From positions 1 to 64,000 of the forward strand of contig NZ_JAMPKY010000007.1 in assembly GCF_039962255.1 (NCBI RefSeq): a stretch of 64,000 nt of DNA. Direction: 5' to 3'. The notes under the pieces are model-generated. The model made no database searches. It saw only the letters and a program-made list of their open reading frames with translations, and had not been told where the DNA came from. This stretch comes from Leptolyngbya subtilissima AS-A7 (GTDB taxonomy: Bacteria; Cyanobacteriota; Cyanobacteriia; Phormidesmidales; Phormidesmidaceae). Shown here piece by piece: positions 8,796 to 17,712 of the stretch; the first letter of the stretch is position 1; each line of letters begins with the position of its first letter. The translations under genes and the position numbers were made by a program.

Positions 8796-9500
8796 ATGAC
8801 AGCAGCTTCAGCGCCGGTTTCATCCCCCAGCCCCAAGGCTCCGCGCCCGGTGTTTGACACCGTCTATGCCTTTGCTCCCAACCGCGACACCCAGGGAGCT
8901 ACGGCTTACTTCATTGTAAACAACACTGCCGAGGGCCTGCCTGCCAATCTACTCATTGATGCTCCGGCCTGGGATGAGGACAACCGCGCCTGGCTGGCGG
9001 CCCAGGGTGGGGTGCAACAGCTGTTCATTACCCATCGGGGCGGCATGGGTCGGGCGGCAGCTATTCAAAAAGCCTTGGACTGCGAAGTGGTGATGCAAGA
9101 GCAGGAGGCCTACCTGTTGCCAGACACCCCTACCACCACGTTTCACCACAGCTTCACATTTAGCCCCGAGCTAGAAGCTTTTTGGACTCCGGGCCACTCG
9201 CCGGGGTCGGCCTGCCTCTACTACCGCGCCTATGGCGGCGTACTATTTACCGGACGGCACCTGCTGCCCAGCCGAACGGGTGAGCCAGAACCGCTACGCC
9301 TCTCCAAAACCTTCCACTGGCCCCGCCAGCTCCATCAGGTGGAGCTGCTAAAAACCCGCTTTTCAAGCGGTACTCTAGCCCACATCTGTCCGGGGGCGAG
9401 CACGGGCTTTTTGCGGGGGCAGCGTACTATCGATCGCGCCTACGAACGGCTTCAGCAGATTAATATCGACACCTATCAAGGGGTGCAGCCATTGCTTTGA
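8796..9500 (+). CDS. Metallo-beta-lactamase-fold protein with degenerate metal site
   Basis: A 234-residue protein with the MBL-fold layout: N-terminal strands with NLLIDAP (51-57), a strand-loop at LFITHRGGMGRA (77-87), FWTPGHSPGSACLYY (129-143), and VLFTGRHLL (149-157). In active enzymes the loop is THxHxDHxGG and the later strand ends in GD. Here only His80 and His134 of the expected ligands survive, with Gly, Met and Arg at other ligand positions. It is therefore probably not a canonical hydrolase: either catalytically dead or using another site. Divergent from the protease gene (122-base shared promoter region). Function unknown. Confidence 0.8.
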   Translation: MTAASAPVSSPSPKAPRPVFDTVYAFAPNRDTQGATAYFIVNNTAEGLPANLLIDAPAWDEDNRAWLAAQGGVQQLFITHRGGMGRAAAIQKALDCEVVMQEQEAYLLPDTPTTTFHHSFTFSPELEAFWTPGHSPGSACLYYRAYGGVLFTGRHLLPSRTGEPEPLRLSKTFHWPRQLHQVELLKTRFSSGTLAHICPGASTGFLRGQRTIDRAYERLQQINIDTYQGVQPLL

Positions 9501-9666
9501 GGGCAATGCATCTAGCAGCACATTTAGCTACAATTTGGGGCCAGTATTTGCGGCTCTAGCATCCTCTAGCGGCCATTCTGTGGCACTCTGGGAGGTGGAT
9601 GTGTGAGGGTCAGCACCGGCCCAAGCTCCCCAAAATCTAAGCACCGGCAACCATTGAGCCCAGGCT

Positions 9667-10908
9667 ATGCAAACGCTTCCCAATCCCGTTTCCCAAGCTT
9701 CTGTATCTAACGCCTTCGATCCCTTCGACACCACCATTCACCGCCGCAAAACTCGCCCGGTGCCCGTGGGCAGTATCACCATCGGCGGCGGAAACCCGGT
9801 GGTGGTGCAGTCGATGATCAACGAAGACACCCTGGATATTAAGGGCTCTGCCGCCGCCATTCGCCGCCTGCACGAGATCGGCTGCGAAATTGTGCGCGTC
9901 ACGGTGCCCAGCATGGCCCACGCCAAGGCCCTCGCCGACATTCGCAAAATTTTAGAAGACACCTACCAGCCCGTGCCCTTGGTGGCAGATGTGCACCACA
10001 ACGGCATGAAGATTGCCTTAGAGGTAGCCAAACATGTGGACAAGGTACGCATTAACCCCGGCCTCTACGTGTTTGAAAAGCCCCAGGCAGGCCGCACCAG
10101 CTATTCCCAGAGCGAGTTTGAAGACATCGGCACCAAAATTCGCGAAACCCTAGAGCCCCTGGTGGTCTCTCTACGCGATCAGGGTAAGTCAATGCGCATT
10201 GGCGTCAACCACGGGTCGTTGGCCGAGCGCATGCTGTTTACCTACGGCGACACCCCCGAGGGCATGGTGGAGAGCGCCCTAGAGTTTATTCGCATCTGCG
10301 AATCCCTCGACTTCCGCAACCTGGTAATTTCGCTCAAGGCCTCGCGCGTGCCGGTGATGGTAGCCGCCTACCGGCTGATGTGCCACCGCATGGATGAGCT
10401 GGGCATGGACTACCCCCTGCACTTAGGTGTGACCGAAGCGGGCGATGGCGAGTATGGCCGGATCAAATCTACTGCGGGCATCGGCACCCTGCTGGCCCAG
10501 GGCATTGGCGACACCATTCGCGTCTCGCTGACGGAAGCGCCGGAAAAAGAGATTCCGGTATGCTACAGCATTTTGCAGGCGCTAGGCCTTCGCAAAACTA
10601 TGGTGGAATACGTGGCTTGCCCCTCCTGCGGTCGCACCCTATTCAACCTCGAAGACGTGCTCCATGAGGTGCGCGAGGCCACCAAGCACCTCACTGGGCT
10701 GGATATTGCGGTGATGGGCTGCATCGTCAATGGGCCAGGTGAAATGGCCGATGCCGACTACGGTTATGTGGGCAAAACCCCCGGCTACATTTCGCTGTAC
10801 CGGGGCCGCGACGAGATTAAGAAGGTGCCGGAGGATCAGGGCGTGGCGGAGCTGATCAACCTGATCAAGGCCGATGGGCGCTGGGTAGAGCCAGATGCCA
10901 AGGTTTAG
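9667..10908 (+). CDS. ispG: (E)-4-hydroxy-3-methylbut-2-enyl-diphosphate synthase
   Basis: A 413-residue enzyme (also called GcpE) of the MEP isoprenoid pathway. It reductively opens MEcPP to HMBPP with a [4Fe-4S] cluster, using ferredoxin in cyanobacteria. Seen: [19 protein letters not shown] near the N terminus, the TIM-barrel half, and the cluster cysteines at 318, 321 ([10 protein letters not shown]) and 352 ([11 protein letters not shown]). The length and the ending fit the cyanobacterial form, which lacks the large plant insertion. It supplies precursors for carotenoids, phytol and quinones. Monocistronic by spacing, convergent with ureF. Confidence 0.97.
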   Translation: MQTLPNPVSQASVSNAFDPFDTTIHRRKTRPVPVGSITIGGGNPVVVQSMINEDTLDIKGSAAAIRRLHEIGCEIVRVTVPSMAHAKALADIRKILEDTYQPVPLVADVHHNGMKIALEVAKHVDKVRINPGLYVFEKPQAGRTSYSQSEFEDIGTKIRETLEPLVVSLRDQGKSMRIGVNHGSLAERMLFTYGDTPEGMVESALEFIRICESLDFRNLVISLKASRVPVMVAAYRLMCHRMDELGMDYPLHLGVTEAGDGEYGRIKSTAGIGTLLAQGIGDTIRVSLTEAPEKEIPVCYSILQALGLRKTMVEYVACPSCGRTLFNLEDVLHEVREATKHLTGLDIAVMGCIVNGPGEMADADYGYVGKTPGYISLYRGRDEIKKVPEDQGVAELINLIKADGRWVEPDAKV

Positions 10909-10977
10909 GGGATAAGGGCTTAGGTGCAGGGGTGCAGGTGAGACCTTGAGCTTTGGCCTTTGCCCCTGGAACTGCTG

Positions 10978-11691
10978 CTAACTCCGGAACAGACGTGTGT
11001 AAAGAACTTCGTGCTGCATGGTGGCCAGCGATGTGCCCCAGCTGCTGAGGGAGAGTTCATCTAGGGCCTGGGTGGCGATCGCGCGATCGCCCGTCGCCTC
11101 CAACACTGGGTATAGCTCCAGCAGCATCTCCTGCCCCATAGTCTGTCCCAGGGGAATCAGCTTGACCGCACTGGTCACCAGGTTAGCGGCCCAGCTATGC
11201 AAGTAGCCCAGCACCGCCGATGGGGCATCAATCTCCCATCGAGCTGCCACCAGAGCAAAGGCCACAGCAAAGTTGCAGGGGCTGCCCGCTGCACTAAACC
11301 AGGGTTTGAGATCGGGGTGTAGATGGGTGCCCATACGCACCAGGGCGCGGCCCATATCCCAGCTCTGCTGGCGGGTTTCTTCGCTGTCGCGCAGGGCCGA
11401 GAGCTGGTGGTTGAGCTGAGCGATCGCCTCGGTAGTGGCCTCTCCCGGTTGAGCCCTCAAACCAGCCTGAGCGGCAGCACTATGAACTAACCCCACGGCG
11501 GCACCGTCAAGAACGACCAAGCCGTAGGTCAGCTCTTGGGTAAGCCAATGCAGCATGTCGTTCGAGGTCGCAATCACCCCTTGCTCAACTAGGGTCTCTA
11601 GCCCTTCAGAATAGCTGTAGGCCCCCACCGGCAAGGCTGGGCTGGTGAGCTGTAGCAGCCGCAGCAGGGCTTGAGCTTTAGTTGTGGTCAT
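10978..11691 (-). CDS. ureF: Urease accessory protein UreF
   Basis: A 237-residue protein. The core LLRLLQLTSPALPVGAYSYS and GLETLVEQGVI at the N terminus is the UreF signature. UreF acts with UreD and UreG as the nickel-delivery scaffold on apo-urease. I choose the ATG at 11691 (MTTTKAQALLRLL). An in-frame ATG at 11748 would add 19 unlikely residues inside ureE. ureF begins 14 bases before the end of ureE, so translation is probably coupled. The urease structural genes and ureG are not in this window. Confidence 0.93.
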   Translation of the reverse strand: MTTTKAQALLRLLQLTSPALPVGAYSYSEGLETLVEQGVIATSNDMLHWLTQELTYGLVVLDGAAVGLVHSAAAQAGLRAQPGEATTEAIAQLNHQLSALRDSEETRQQSWDMGRALVRMGTHLHPDLKPWFSAAGSPCNFAVAFALVAARWEIDAPSAVLGYLHSWAANLVTSAVKLIPLGQTMGQEMLLELYPVLEATGDRAIATQALDELSLSSWGTSLATMQHEVLYTRLFRS

Positions 11692-12148
11692 GGCTGTGGC
11701 CGTAGGGGCTAGGGGCAGCAGTGCGATAGGCCCCAGCCTCGGGCTCAAAGGGCAGAGTGGCGGTGGTGAGTTCTAAGTTACCCAGCTGTTGCAGCATGGC
11801 TTCGAGCACGGGGTCGGGCTCTAGCTTAAGGCTGTCTGGGGCTAGCTCTAACGAAACGTGGCGGTTGCCCAAATGATAGGCGGCCCGCATCAGGTCAAAG
11901 CCAGAGTCGGCCTTGACGACCACTACTGGCTCTGGCTTAGCCACAACGCGAATGACTGTCTCAGCATCGCCTCCAAGCAAATCGCCCCCGCGCAGTACGG
12001 TGCCGCGCGGCAGGTTGAGGTAGACGGCGGTGCCATCGTCTGCGGTGAAGCGGTGGCGAGATTTAGCGCGATCGCTCGCCGTCAGTGACAGGGTGGCTAC
12101 TACAGGGGCGGCCCTATCGGGGGACAGTATACGATTGACAGTCAGCAA
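11678..12148 (-). CDS. ureE: Urease accessory protein UreE (nickel chaperone)
   Basis: A 156-residue protein from a TTG start at 12148 (MLTVNRILSPD), with the UreE N-terminal domain (SDRAKSRHRFTADDGTAVYL, then LPRGTVLRGGDLL) and C-terminal metal-binding domain (DLMRAAYHLGNRHVSLEL). The tail GHSHDHN is a short histidine cluster of the kind that binds nickel. UreE delivers Ni2+ to the urease active site through UreG. Its end overlaps ureF by 14 bases in another frame, a typical ureEF operon. An alternative start downstream cannot be excluded, but the TTG keeps the family N terminus. Confidence 0.92.
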   Translation of the reverse strand: MLTVNRILSPDRAAPVVATLSLTASDRAKSRHRFTADDGTAVYLNLPRGTVLRGGDLLGGDAETVIRVVAKPEPVVVVKADSGFDLMRAAYHLGNRHVSLELAPDSLKLEPDPVLEAMLQQLGNLELTTATLPFEPEAGAYRTAAPSPYGHSHDHN

Positions 12149-12312
12149 AACAGCTCAGGGAATAGGATAGGGAGCCAGCAACTAAATCGTTTTACCACAG
12201 CAGGCGGATATGCCGTTCAATACAGAGTAGTAAACCTGTTATAGATGTCATACGGTTTTGTGGTTTAGGCTAGCTCACTGTTATCTTCCTTTTTCATCGT
12301 TAACCTCCCCCT

Positions 12313-13677
12313 ATGTCCGATATTGCCCTCAAAAGTGTGTTCATTTTTCTGCTGATCGTGGCCAATGGGGTGTTTTCAGGGTCAGAAATCGCCCTGGTGT
12401 CGGCTCGCAAGGCTCGCCTAGAACACCAGGCTCGGCGAGGTAACGCCAAGGCACGGCTGGCCCTCAGGTTGGCCAACAACCCCAACGATTTTCTATCGAC
12501 TGCACAGATTGGCATTACGCTGATTGGCATTCTCAGCGGTGCCCTGGGGGGAGCCACGGTGGCCGCCAACCTAAGCCAGATCCTTAATCAGGTGCCCGTT
12601 CTCGCTCCCTATAGCGATGTGCTCGGTTTGGCGATCGTGGTAGGGCTAATTACTTATCTATCGCTGGTGGTGGGCGAACTGGTGCCAAAGCGCATTGCCC
12701 TCAGCTATCCCGAGGCCATTGCCTGCCAGGTGGCTGGCCCCATGAAGAGTCTGTCTCGACTGGCAACTCCTTTTGTGGTGCTGCTGGGTATGTCAACTAG
12801 CTTTCTCGTCAATCTCATGGGGCTCAAGGAACGCCCTGACGCTGCTATCACTGAAGAAGAATTGCGCTTGCTGATCGACCAGGGCACCGAAGCTGGCACC
12901 TTTGAGGTAGCCGAGCAAGAAATGATGGGACGGGTGCTGCAACTGGGCGATCGCCCAATTCGCTCGATTATGACCCCCCGCACCGACATTGAATGGCTGG
13001 ATGTAGACGCCTCATTTACCGAACACAGCGAGCTGGTAATGCAGAGCGCCCACTCCCACTTTCCGGTGTGCAAGAACAGCATCGATGACTGCGTGGGGGT
13101 AGTGTCGCTCAAGGCTCTGCTGCCCAACTACCGCAGTCAAAACGCCGAACCGACGACGTTGCTTAGCCTGGTGCAACCGCCCCTGTTTGTGGCTGAGAGC
13201 ACCTATGTGCTCAAGGTGCTAGAGCTGTTTAAAGCCTCGGGTACCCACTTTGCCATGGTGCTCGACGAGTACGGTGGCGTCGAGGGGCTAGTCACCCTCA
13301 ACGACGTGGTAGAGGCGATCGTGGGCGATCTGCCTTCCCTAGAAGATGCCGAAGACCCGATGATGACCCAGCGGGATGACGGTTCCTGGCTGCTCGACGG
13401 CCTACTGCCGGTAGATGACCTGAAAGACCTGCTCAACCGCGAAGAACTGAGCGAAGACGAAGACAACTACCACACCCTGGCGGGCTTCGTCATTCGGCAC
13501 ATGGGTCGCATTCCCAATGCTGGTGACTTTTTTGAATGGGAAGGGCTGCGGTTTGAGGTCGTCGATATGGATGGCCGCCGAGTGGACAAGGTGCTGCTGC
13601 AAAACTTGCCGCCGCGATCGGAGTCGGACTGGGGGGAGGAGGACGAAGAGATGGGAAGTAGGGGAGTGAGGGAGTAA
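12313..13677 (+). CDS. CNNM/CorC-HlyC family membrane protein
   Basis: A 454-residue protein with the three-part layout of the TlyC/CorB group. A DUF21 (CNNM) transmembrane domain spans residues 1 to about 190 (FSGSEIALVSARKARLEHQA, TAQIGITLIGILSGALGG). A CBS pair follows (about 200-335; IRSIMTPRTDIEWLD and FAMVLDEYGGVEGLVTLNDV), then a C-terminal CorC_HlyC domain (about 355-435). Such proteins are linked to Mg2+/Co2+ transport or its regulation; the older name hemolysin is misleading. The final dozen codons (EEDEEMGSRGVRE) run into a purine-rich intergenic repeat, so the C terminus has probably been extended by repeat sequence. Confidence 0.9.
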   Translation: MSDIALKSVFIFLLIVANGVFSGSEIALVSARKARLEHQARRGNAKARLALRLANNPNDFLSTAQIGITLIGILSGALGGATVAANLSQILNQVPVLAPYSDVLGLAIVVGLITYLSLVVGELVPKRIALSYPEAIACQVAGPMKSLSRLATPFVVLLGMSTSFLVNLMGLKERPDAAITEEELRLLIDQGTEAGTFEVAEQEMMGRVLQLGDRPIRSIMTPRTDIEWLDVDASFTEHSELVMQSAHSHFPVCKNSIDDCVGVVSLKALLPNYRSQNAEPTTLLSLVQPPLFVAESTYVLKVLELFKASGTHFAMVLDEYGGVEGLVTLNDVVEAIVGDLPSLEDAEDPMMTQRDDGSWLLDGLLPVDDLKDLLNREELSEDEDNYHTLAGFVIRHMGRIPNAGDFFEWEGLRFEVVDMDGRRVDKVLLQNLPPRSESDWGEEDEEMGSRGVRE

Positions 13678-13850
13678 GAGTATAGGGGAGTGATGGGGTA
13701 TGGGGGAGAGAGTTTTGTTCGCGTAGCGTCTCCGGAGGAGAAACGTTTAGTTTTGAACTTTGAAGTTTTGGTTTAGGGTGTGGCCTCAAAACTCAAAATC
13801 CTCCCACTCCAATCTCCCTATTTACCTCACCCCCTACTTCCTACTCCGTC
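13640..13850. repeat. Low-complexity GGGAGT/ACTCCC repeats and a palindromic interspersed repeat
   Basis: From about 13640 to 13715 the plus strand is a run of GGGGAGTGAGGGAGTA-like phrases; near 13800-13850 the complementary CTCCC/CCTACTCC phrases occur, so the two arms face each other. Between them (13718-13745) is GTTCGCGTAGCGTCTCC plus GGAGGAGAAACG, resembling a dispersed repeat common in filamentous cyanobacteria. Confidence 0.6.
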
Positions 13851-14236
13851 ACGTCCTTGTCCAACTGCCGCTGCTCCTTCACCAGGACCATTTCGGTAGC
13901 CATTTCTCGGCCTAAAAAGTAGTTTAAGAAGGTGCGGATGACGGCAATCAAGGCCAGTTTGATCAGGTCTTGGGTGGTGGGGGCCACGGTGGTAGAGAGA
14001 ATGTCGGCCCCTAGCTGAAACTCTAGGGCAAGGGCCAGCCATAGCCCAAACCTCAGCCGCACCTGATTGAAAGGAAACTCGTCACCCCGGTACCGCTGGA
14101 TCAGACGGGCGGCTAGGAGTGCCGTTTTAAACAGCCCGACCACGACGCACAGCACCGAAATTGCCTCTAAACAAAACGTGGTGAGGAGGACAATCTCTTC
14201 TAGCAGCTGCTCTAAAGGCTCAACCACGGCAACCAC
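13841..14236 (-). CDS. DUF1622 family membrane protein
   Basis: A 131-residue protein with three hydrophobic segments (about 15-40, 64-84 and 90-110). The order fits DUF1622: an N-terminal helix with CLEAISVLCVVVGLFKTALL, the FNQVRLRFGLWLALALEFQLGAD block, then DLIKLALIAVIRTFLNYFL and a charged tail. The LRFGxWLALxLEFxLGADI stretch is the signature. Function unknown; inner membrane by inference. Single gene, convergent with the CNNM gene across the repeat. Confidence 0.85.
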   Translation of the reverse strand: MVAVVEPLEQLLEEIVLLTTFCLEAISVLCVVVGLFKTALLAARLIQRYRGDEFPFNQVRLRFGLWLALALEFQLGADILSTTVAPTTQDLIKLALIAVIRTFLNYFLGREMATEMVLVKEQRQLDKDVTE

Positions 14237-14293
14237 CCCATGTCAAACCTCAAGGTTATCAGGATGGCGGCTGGTGTCGGTATTGGGCGATCG

Positions 14294-15094
14294 CTAGGAA
14301 ATATTCACCACGGGAGCTAGGTCATCCAAGAAGGCGAGGGGGTTAGCCATGGTGGCGGCAAAGCCAAGAATGCCGCGATCGCGATGCTCGTACAGCAAAT
14401 TTCCCTGTCCATCAAACAAGAAGGTGCCACCTCGCTGGGTGAGGTAGGCAGCGTTGGGCACGTAGGTGCTCCAGTTACTCAGCACCTCAGTCATGTTGCG
14501 CAGGCGCAGAGTAGCCAGTTCTATGGGTCGCTGAAAGCCGCTGCCTCCAACAACGGCGAAGGCTTTGCCGGTCAGCGGCGGCAGTGGTCCGGCTTTGACC
14601 ACTTCGTCGTCACCGATGAGCTGGGGGGCGCGGCGATCGCCCGTATAGCCCCGCAGCACCTCTCTCAATGTCCCTGGACTGGCAATACCCGCACACATCA
14701 GCATCAAATTCAGCCAGGCGGCTGGCCCAGGCTGCAAGCCCGGCAGGTTGAGGGTAAGCCCCTGGTATAGGCCCAGCTCGCGGTGCAGAGCAGCAGTTTG
14801 ATCGACAAACAGAGATGCAGCAGGAAAGCCGGTATAGTCACAGAATTTTTGGCCGGAGGCGCGATCGCCGATGCCCACCGCCCGCACGGCAATGCCCCGC
14901 TGGCGCAGAGTATCGGTCTCGCGCTGCAACCACCAGGCATACTCCAAGCTGTCGAAGTCACCTAGCTGAGGCCATACCAGCACCAAAGTTTGGGCCGATC
15001 CCTCACAGCCCCTCATCAAAGGCACTGTTTCTCCATCGCTCACCCGCTGCCGCTGGGTCTGAGCCAAGATTTCGTAACTGCTGGAATTGTTCAT
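14294..15094 (-). CDS. Peroxiredoxin-like AhpC/TSA-type thioredoxin-fold protein
   Basis: A 266-residue soluble protein from the ATG at 15094; an upstream in-frame start at 15139 would add 15 residues. The first half reads as a thioredoxin fold of the AhpC-TSA_2 kind: TLVLVWPQLGDFDSLEYAWW, then RGIAVRAVGIGDRASGQKFCDYTGFPAASLFVD. The position of a peroxidatic CxxC is taken by WPQLGDFD, so the peroxidase cysteine seems to be absent. The second half has GTFLFDGQGNLLYEHRDRGIL, as in related cyanobacterial proteins. Activity is doubtful; a redox or binding role is inference. It sits between DUF1622 and M23 peptidase genes, all on the minus strand. Confidence 0.7.
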   Translation of the reverse strand: MNNSSSYEILAQTQRQRVSDGETVPLMRGCEGSAQTLVLVWPQLGDFDSLEYAWWLQRETDTLRQRGIAVRAVGIGDRASGQKFCDYTGFPAASLFVDQTAALHRELGLYQGLTLNLPGLQPGPAAWLNLMLMCAGIASPGTLREVLRGYTGDRRAPQLIGDDEVVKAGPLPPLTGKAFAVVGGSGFQRPIELATLRLRNMTEVLSNWSTYVPNAAYLTQRGGTFLFDGQGNLLYEHRDRGILGFAATMANPLAFLDDLAPVVNIS

Positions 15095-15181
15095 GGGGCG
15101 ATCGTTTGAAAATGCTGTTTTAGATAGTGAGCAGTGCACACGCTATCACCCCTTACCCATCCACTCATTCACCTATCCGAT

Positions 15182-16072
15182 CTACTCAAAGCCGCGATCG
15201 CGCCAGGGGGTTGGATCTACACACACCCCATGGACATACAGTCCCCAGTGCAGGTGCGGTCCGGTAGCTGCGCCAGTGTTGCCCACGGCTCCAACGACCT
15301 GCCCTGGCTGCACCATGGCCCCTTCGCTAACGTCAATGCGGCTAAGGTGAATCATGATGCTGAGCACCCCCTGACCGTGGTCGATGCCCACGGTGTTGCC
15401 GTGCAGCTCAAACCCGTCCGCTAACCGTCCCACCAGGGCAATCCGTCCGGCAGCGGGAGCCACCACAGGCGAGCCAGTCGGAGAGGCGTAGTCGAGGCCC
15501 CGGTGGTAGTAGTCTTGGGCAAAGACGCCGTTGTAGTAGCGGCGCACCCCGTACTGGGTGCTGGTGCGGCCCTCGTTGGGTCGTACCAGTGGCCCATTCC
15601 AGTAGCGCTCGGGGCTGACGATATTCTTAAATGCCGCGACCCGATCAAACTCGTGCTGAGTGCCCAGGTCGCTCTGACTCGGCGACAGAGTAATGCGCTG
15701 GGTAGGGAAGTTGCGATTTTTGAGCCCCACTGCCAGGTTGCGGGTTTCTTCTGTGCCGATCACCCGAATTACCATGCGACCAGGAGGATTCAGCGGGCTG
15801 GTGGGCACCAGCGCCCGAAACCGATTGCCGCTGATGGGGAAGGTGGGGTACTCAAGGCTATCGTTGACCGTCACCTTAGGGGGCGTCGTGGCGGTCGGAT
15901 CTCTGGGAATGACGATTACTGAGATGGTGTCACCCAGCTCTGGAGCTGTGGGGTTGAGCACCACGTCGTAGGCCTGGGCCGGACGACTCAGCAGCACGGC
16001 CAGTGAGCCAGCGGCGGTGGAGGCCAACAGCGATCGCCGGGTCAGCAAAGGAGTATCTTGGTTCGGCTCCAT
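15182..16072 (-). CDS. Exported M23-family metallopeptidase (LytM domain)
   Basis: A 296-residue protein. The N terminus carries a twin-arginine-like signal (TRRSLLASTAAGSLAVLLSR, residues 11-30) with cleavage likely after AQA (residue 34). The middle is an immunoglobulin-like region. The C-terminal LytM domain has the zinc ligands H190 and D194 (HRGLDYASPTGSPVVAPAAG) and the HLH pair at 273-275 (ATGPHLHWGLYV). M23 enzymes cut peptide cross-bridges in peptidoglycan, so it is a probable cell-wall remodelling enzyme in the periplasm. All catalytic residues appear intact. Confidence 0.92.
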   Translation of the reverse strand: MEPNQDTPLLTRRSLLASTAAGSLAVLLSRPAQAYDVVLNPTAPELGDTISVIVIPRDPTATTPPKVTVNDSLEYPTFPISGNRFRALVPTSPLNPPGRMVIRVIGTEETRNLAVGLKNRNFPTQRITLSPSQSDLGTQHEFDRVAAFKNIVSPERYWNGPLVRPNEGRTSTQYGVRRYYNGVFAQDYYHRGLDYASPTGSPVVAPAAGRIALVGRLADGFELHGNTVGIDHGQGVLSIMIHLSRIDVSEGAMVQPGQVVGAVGNTGAATGPHLHWGLYVHGVCVDPTPWRDRGFE

Positions 16073-16174
16073 GGCTCCGTCCTCTATGAATGGTTTCTAT
16101 AGTAGACGCTGCTCGGAGGGGAAGGATGCCAAAAATTGCCAAGACTTCCAAGGCAGGCGGCTAGAACCATGGAC

Positions 16175-16372
16175 TTACTCTTGGTTAGCCTTAGCGTCTT
16201 TGACCGCCGCGTAAAACAATACGCCCACCAATGGCACGCAGAGACCAAGGATGACGGTGGTCGGCACCGTGCCCCAGTCAGGGCTACCGGAGGATAGCTC
16301 AAAGATCGAGCCCACTGCGGCGATCGCAGCAACGCAGGAACCAGCCAACAACAGGCCACTCTTGGGGGTCAC
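16175..16372 (-). CDS. Small two-helix membrane protein
   Basis: A 65-residue protein starting with GTG at 16372. Two hydrophobic helices (about residues 6-24 and 37-55) are joined by a short polar loop (ELSSGSPDWGTVPT), with a charged C terminus (VKDAKANQE). A GGAGAAA precedes the start at proper distance. Similar short proteins occur widely in cyanobacterial genomes next to def or peptidase genes, but I do not know a name or function. It lies between the peptidase gene and def on the same strand. Confidence 0.7.
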   Translation of the reverse strand: MTPKSGLLLAGSCVAAIAAVGSIFELSSGSPDWGTVPTTVILGLCVPLVGVLFYAAVKDAKANQE

Positions 16373-16446
16373 AGGGTTTCTCCTAAACGGCTAAGGGGGC
16401 CAATTTCCCGGCCCTAACGAGGCAGCATACCACGGCCCTAAAGCGA

Positions 16447-17016
16447 TTAACGGGCTGTGATCGGCTGCACATCTTTGGCGTAAAAGCCGTTCTTTTTCAG
16501 CTCCTGGTTGAGGGCCAAGGCGTTTTCTACCCGATCAACAAACAGCACCCCGGCAAGGTGATCCATTTCGTGGAGAATGCAGCGGGCCAGCAACTCGTTG
16601 GCCTGGAGCTTTTTGGGGCGACCATTCTCGTCTTTGTAAGCAACTTCTAGCGCCGCAGGGCGAACTACGTCAAGGTAAACGCCGGGAATGCTGAGGCAGC
16701 CCTCCTGGCCGGTGGCAATGTCCTTAGAAACTTTGACGATTTGGGGATTGATCAGCACTAAGGGCTGGTTCGCGGCGTTCTCAGGGTCGATATCGACGAC
16801 CAGCAGCTGCTTGTTGACCGCCACCTGGGGAGCCGCCAGACCAATGCCGTCGGCGCTGTACATGGTTTGCAGCATTTCCTTCACTAGGGCGCGAATTTCA
16901 TCATCGACCTTGGCCACCCGCTTGGCGGGCTGGCGCAGCACGCGATCGCCCATGGTATGAATTTCCAAAGGCGGCTGCTTAAGCTTGTTTTTTTCGACTT
17001 GAATGGCGGCGGGCAT
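16447..17016 (-). CDS. def: Peptide deformylase
   Basis: A 189-residue metalloenzyme that removes the N-formyl group from nascent proteins. All three family motifs are present: GIGLAAPQ (57-64), EGCLS (105-109, metal ligand Cys107), and HEMDH (149-153, ligands His149 and His153, catalytic Glu150). A short N-terminal extension of about 17 residues (KNKLKQPPLEIHTMG) before the usual start is normal in cyanobacterial forms. Acts in the cytoplasm at the ribosome exit. Monocistronic by spacing. Confidence 0.96.
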   Translation of the reverse strand: MPAAIQVEKNKLKQPPLEIHTMGDRVLRQPAKRVAKVDDEIRALVKEMLQTMYSADGIGLAAPQVAVNKQLLVVDIDPENAANQPLVLINPQIVKVSKDIATGQEGCLSIPGVYLDVVRPAALEVAYKDENGRPKKLQANELLARCILHEMDHLAGVLFVDRVENALALNQELKKNGFYAKDVQPITAR

Positions 17017-17232
17017 AGGGATGGGGTCCAGGGTTATAGCGTTATGGTCTCTATCCTAACAACACAGACTCACTTCGACATAGCGGTTAACCGTAGCCGG
17101 GCTAGGAGCCTGCCAAAACGAGGTGATGAGTTGGTGGGGAGTAAGGTCCAGAGTGCAAGGTCTTAGGTGCGTGGCTTGCCTTAAACCCGAACCCCAAACG
17201 GTTAAAGCCTGTCCCATCACCCTAGTTAAGTA

Positions 17233-17628
17233 TTAATCTCCCTCAGGCAGGATAGGTTTTGCCTCAACAGTGACATCTACCGCCGTAATATCAATGGTGC
17301 CTTCTTCTGCCACTCGCGAGAACCCGTCAATCTCGGCGTGCAGCGGGGTGCCGCAGTTGAGGCAGCGAGTCTCGGCCCCCTTGATTCCCGTTAGGTTGGT
17401 GGAGCACACCGGACAGGCAGCCTGCACCAGGTTGCGCCGCAGCCAAAATCGCAGCCCGATGAATCCCAGCACTGGGGCCACCAGCAACAGCACCACCAGC
17501 ACCGCTAGCGACTTCACCAGCCAGCCCAGACCAACGGCCCCCAGCAGCCAGACCACCCCAATCAGGGTGAGCCAGCAGCCCAGGCCCGAAAAGTTAACTT
17601 GAACTTGTTTAGAGCTATTTGGGTTCAC
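17233..17628 (-). CDS. Membrane protein with C-terminal zinc ribbon
   Basis: A 131-residue protein from a GTG start. Two hydrophobic helices (about 16-35 and 38-60) are followed by a four-cysteine ribbon, CPVCSTNLTGIKG then RCLNCGTPLH (about 73-97), with C-x2-C ... C-x2-C spacing. It ends in an acidic tail. Probably anchored with the ribbon in the cytoplasm. Cyanobacteria-typical; function unknown. It is upstream of nothing obvious and follows the glycosyltransferase gene (other side of an 84-base gap). Confidence 0.75.
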   Translation of the reverse strand: MNPNSSKQVQVNFSGLGCWLTLIGVVWLLGAVGLGWLVKSLAVLVVLLLVAPVLGFIGLRFWLRRNLVQAACPVCSTNLTGIKGAETRCLNCGTPLHAEIDGFSRVAEEGTIDITAVDVTVEAKPILPEGD

Positions 17629-17712
17629 AGGGGCATTCTCCGCACGGCACGGGCAGGGGCTTAAACCGCATTGGCCAAGCCCTGGCCTTAACTCTGTATT
17701 CTAGCGCTGCGG

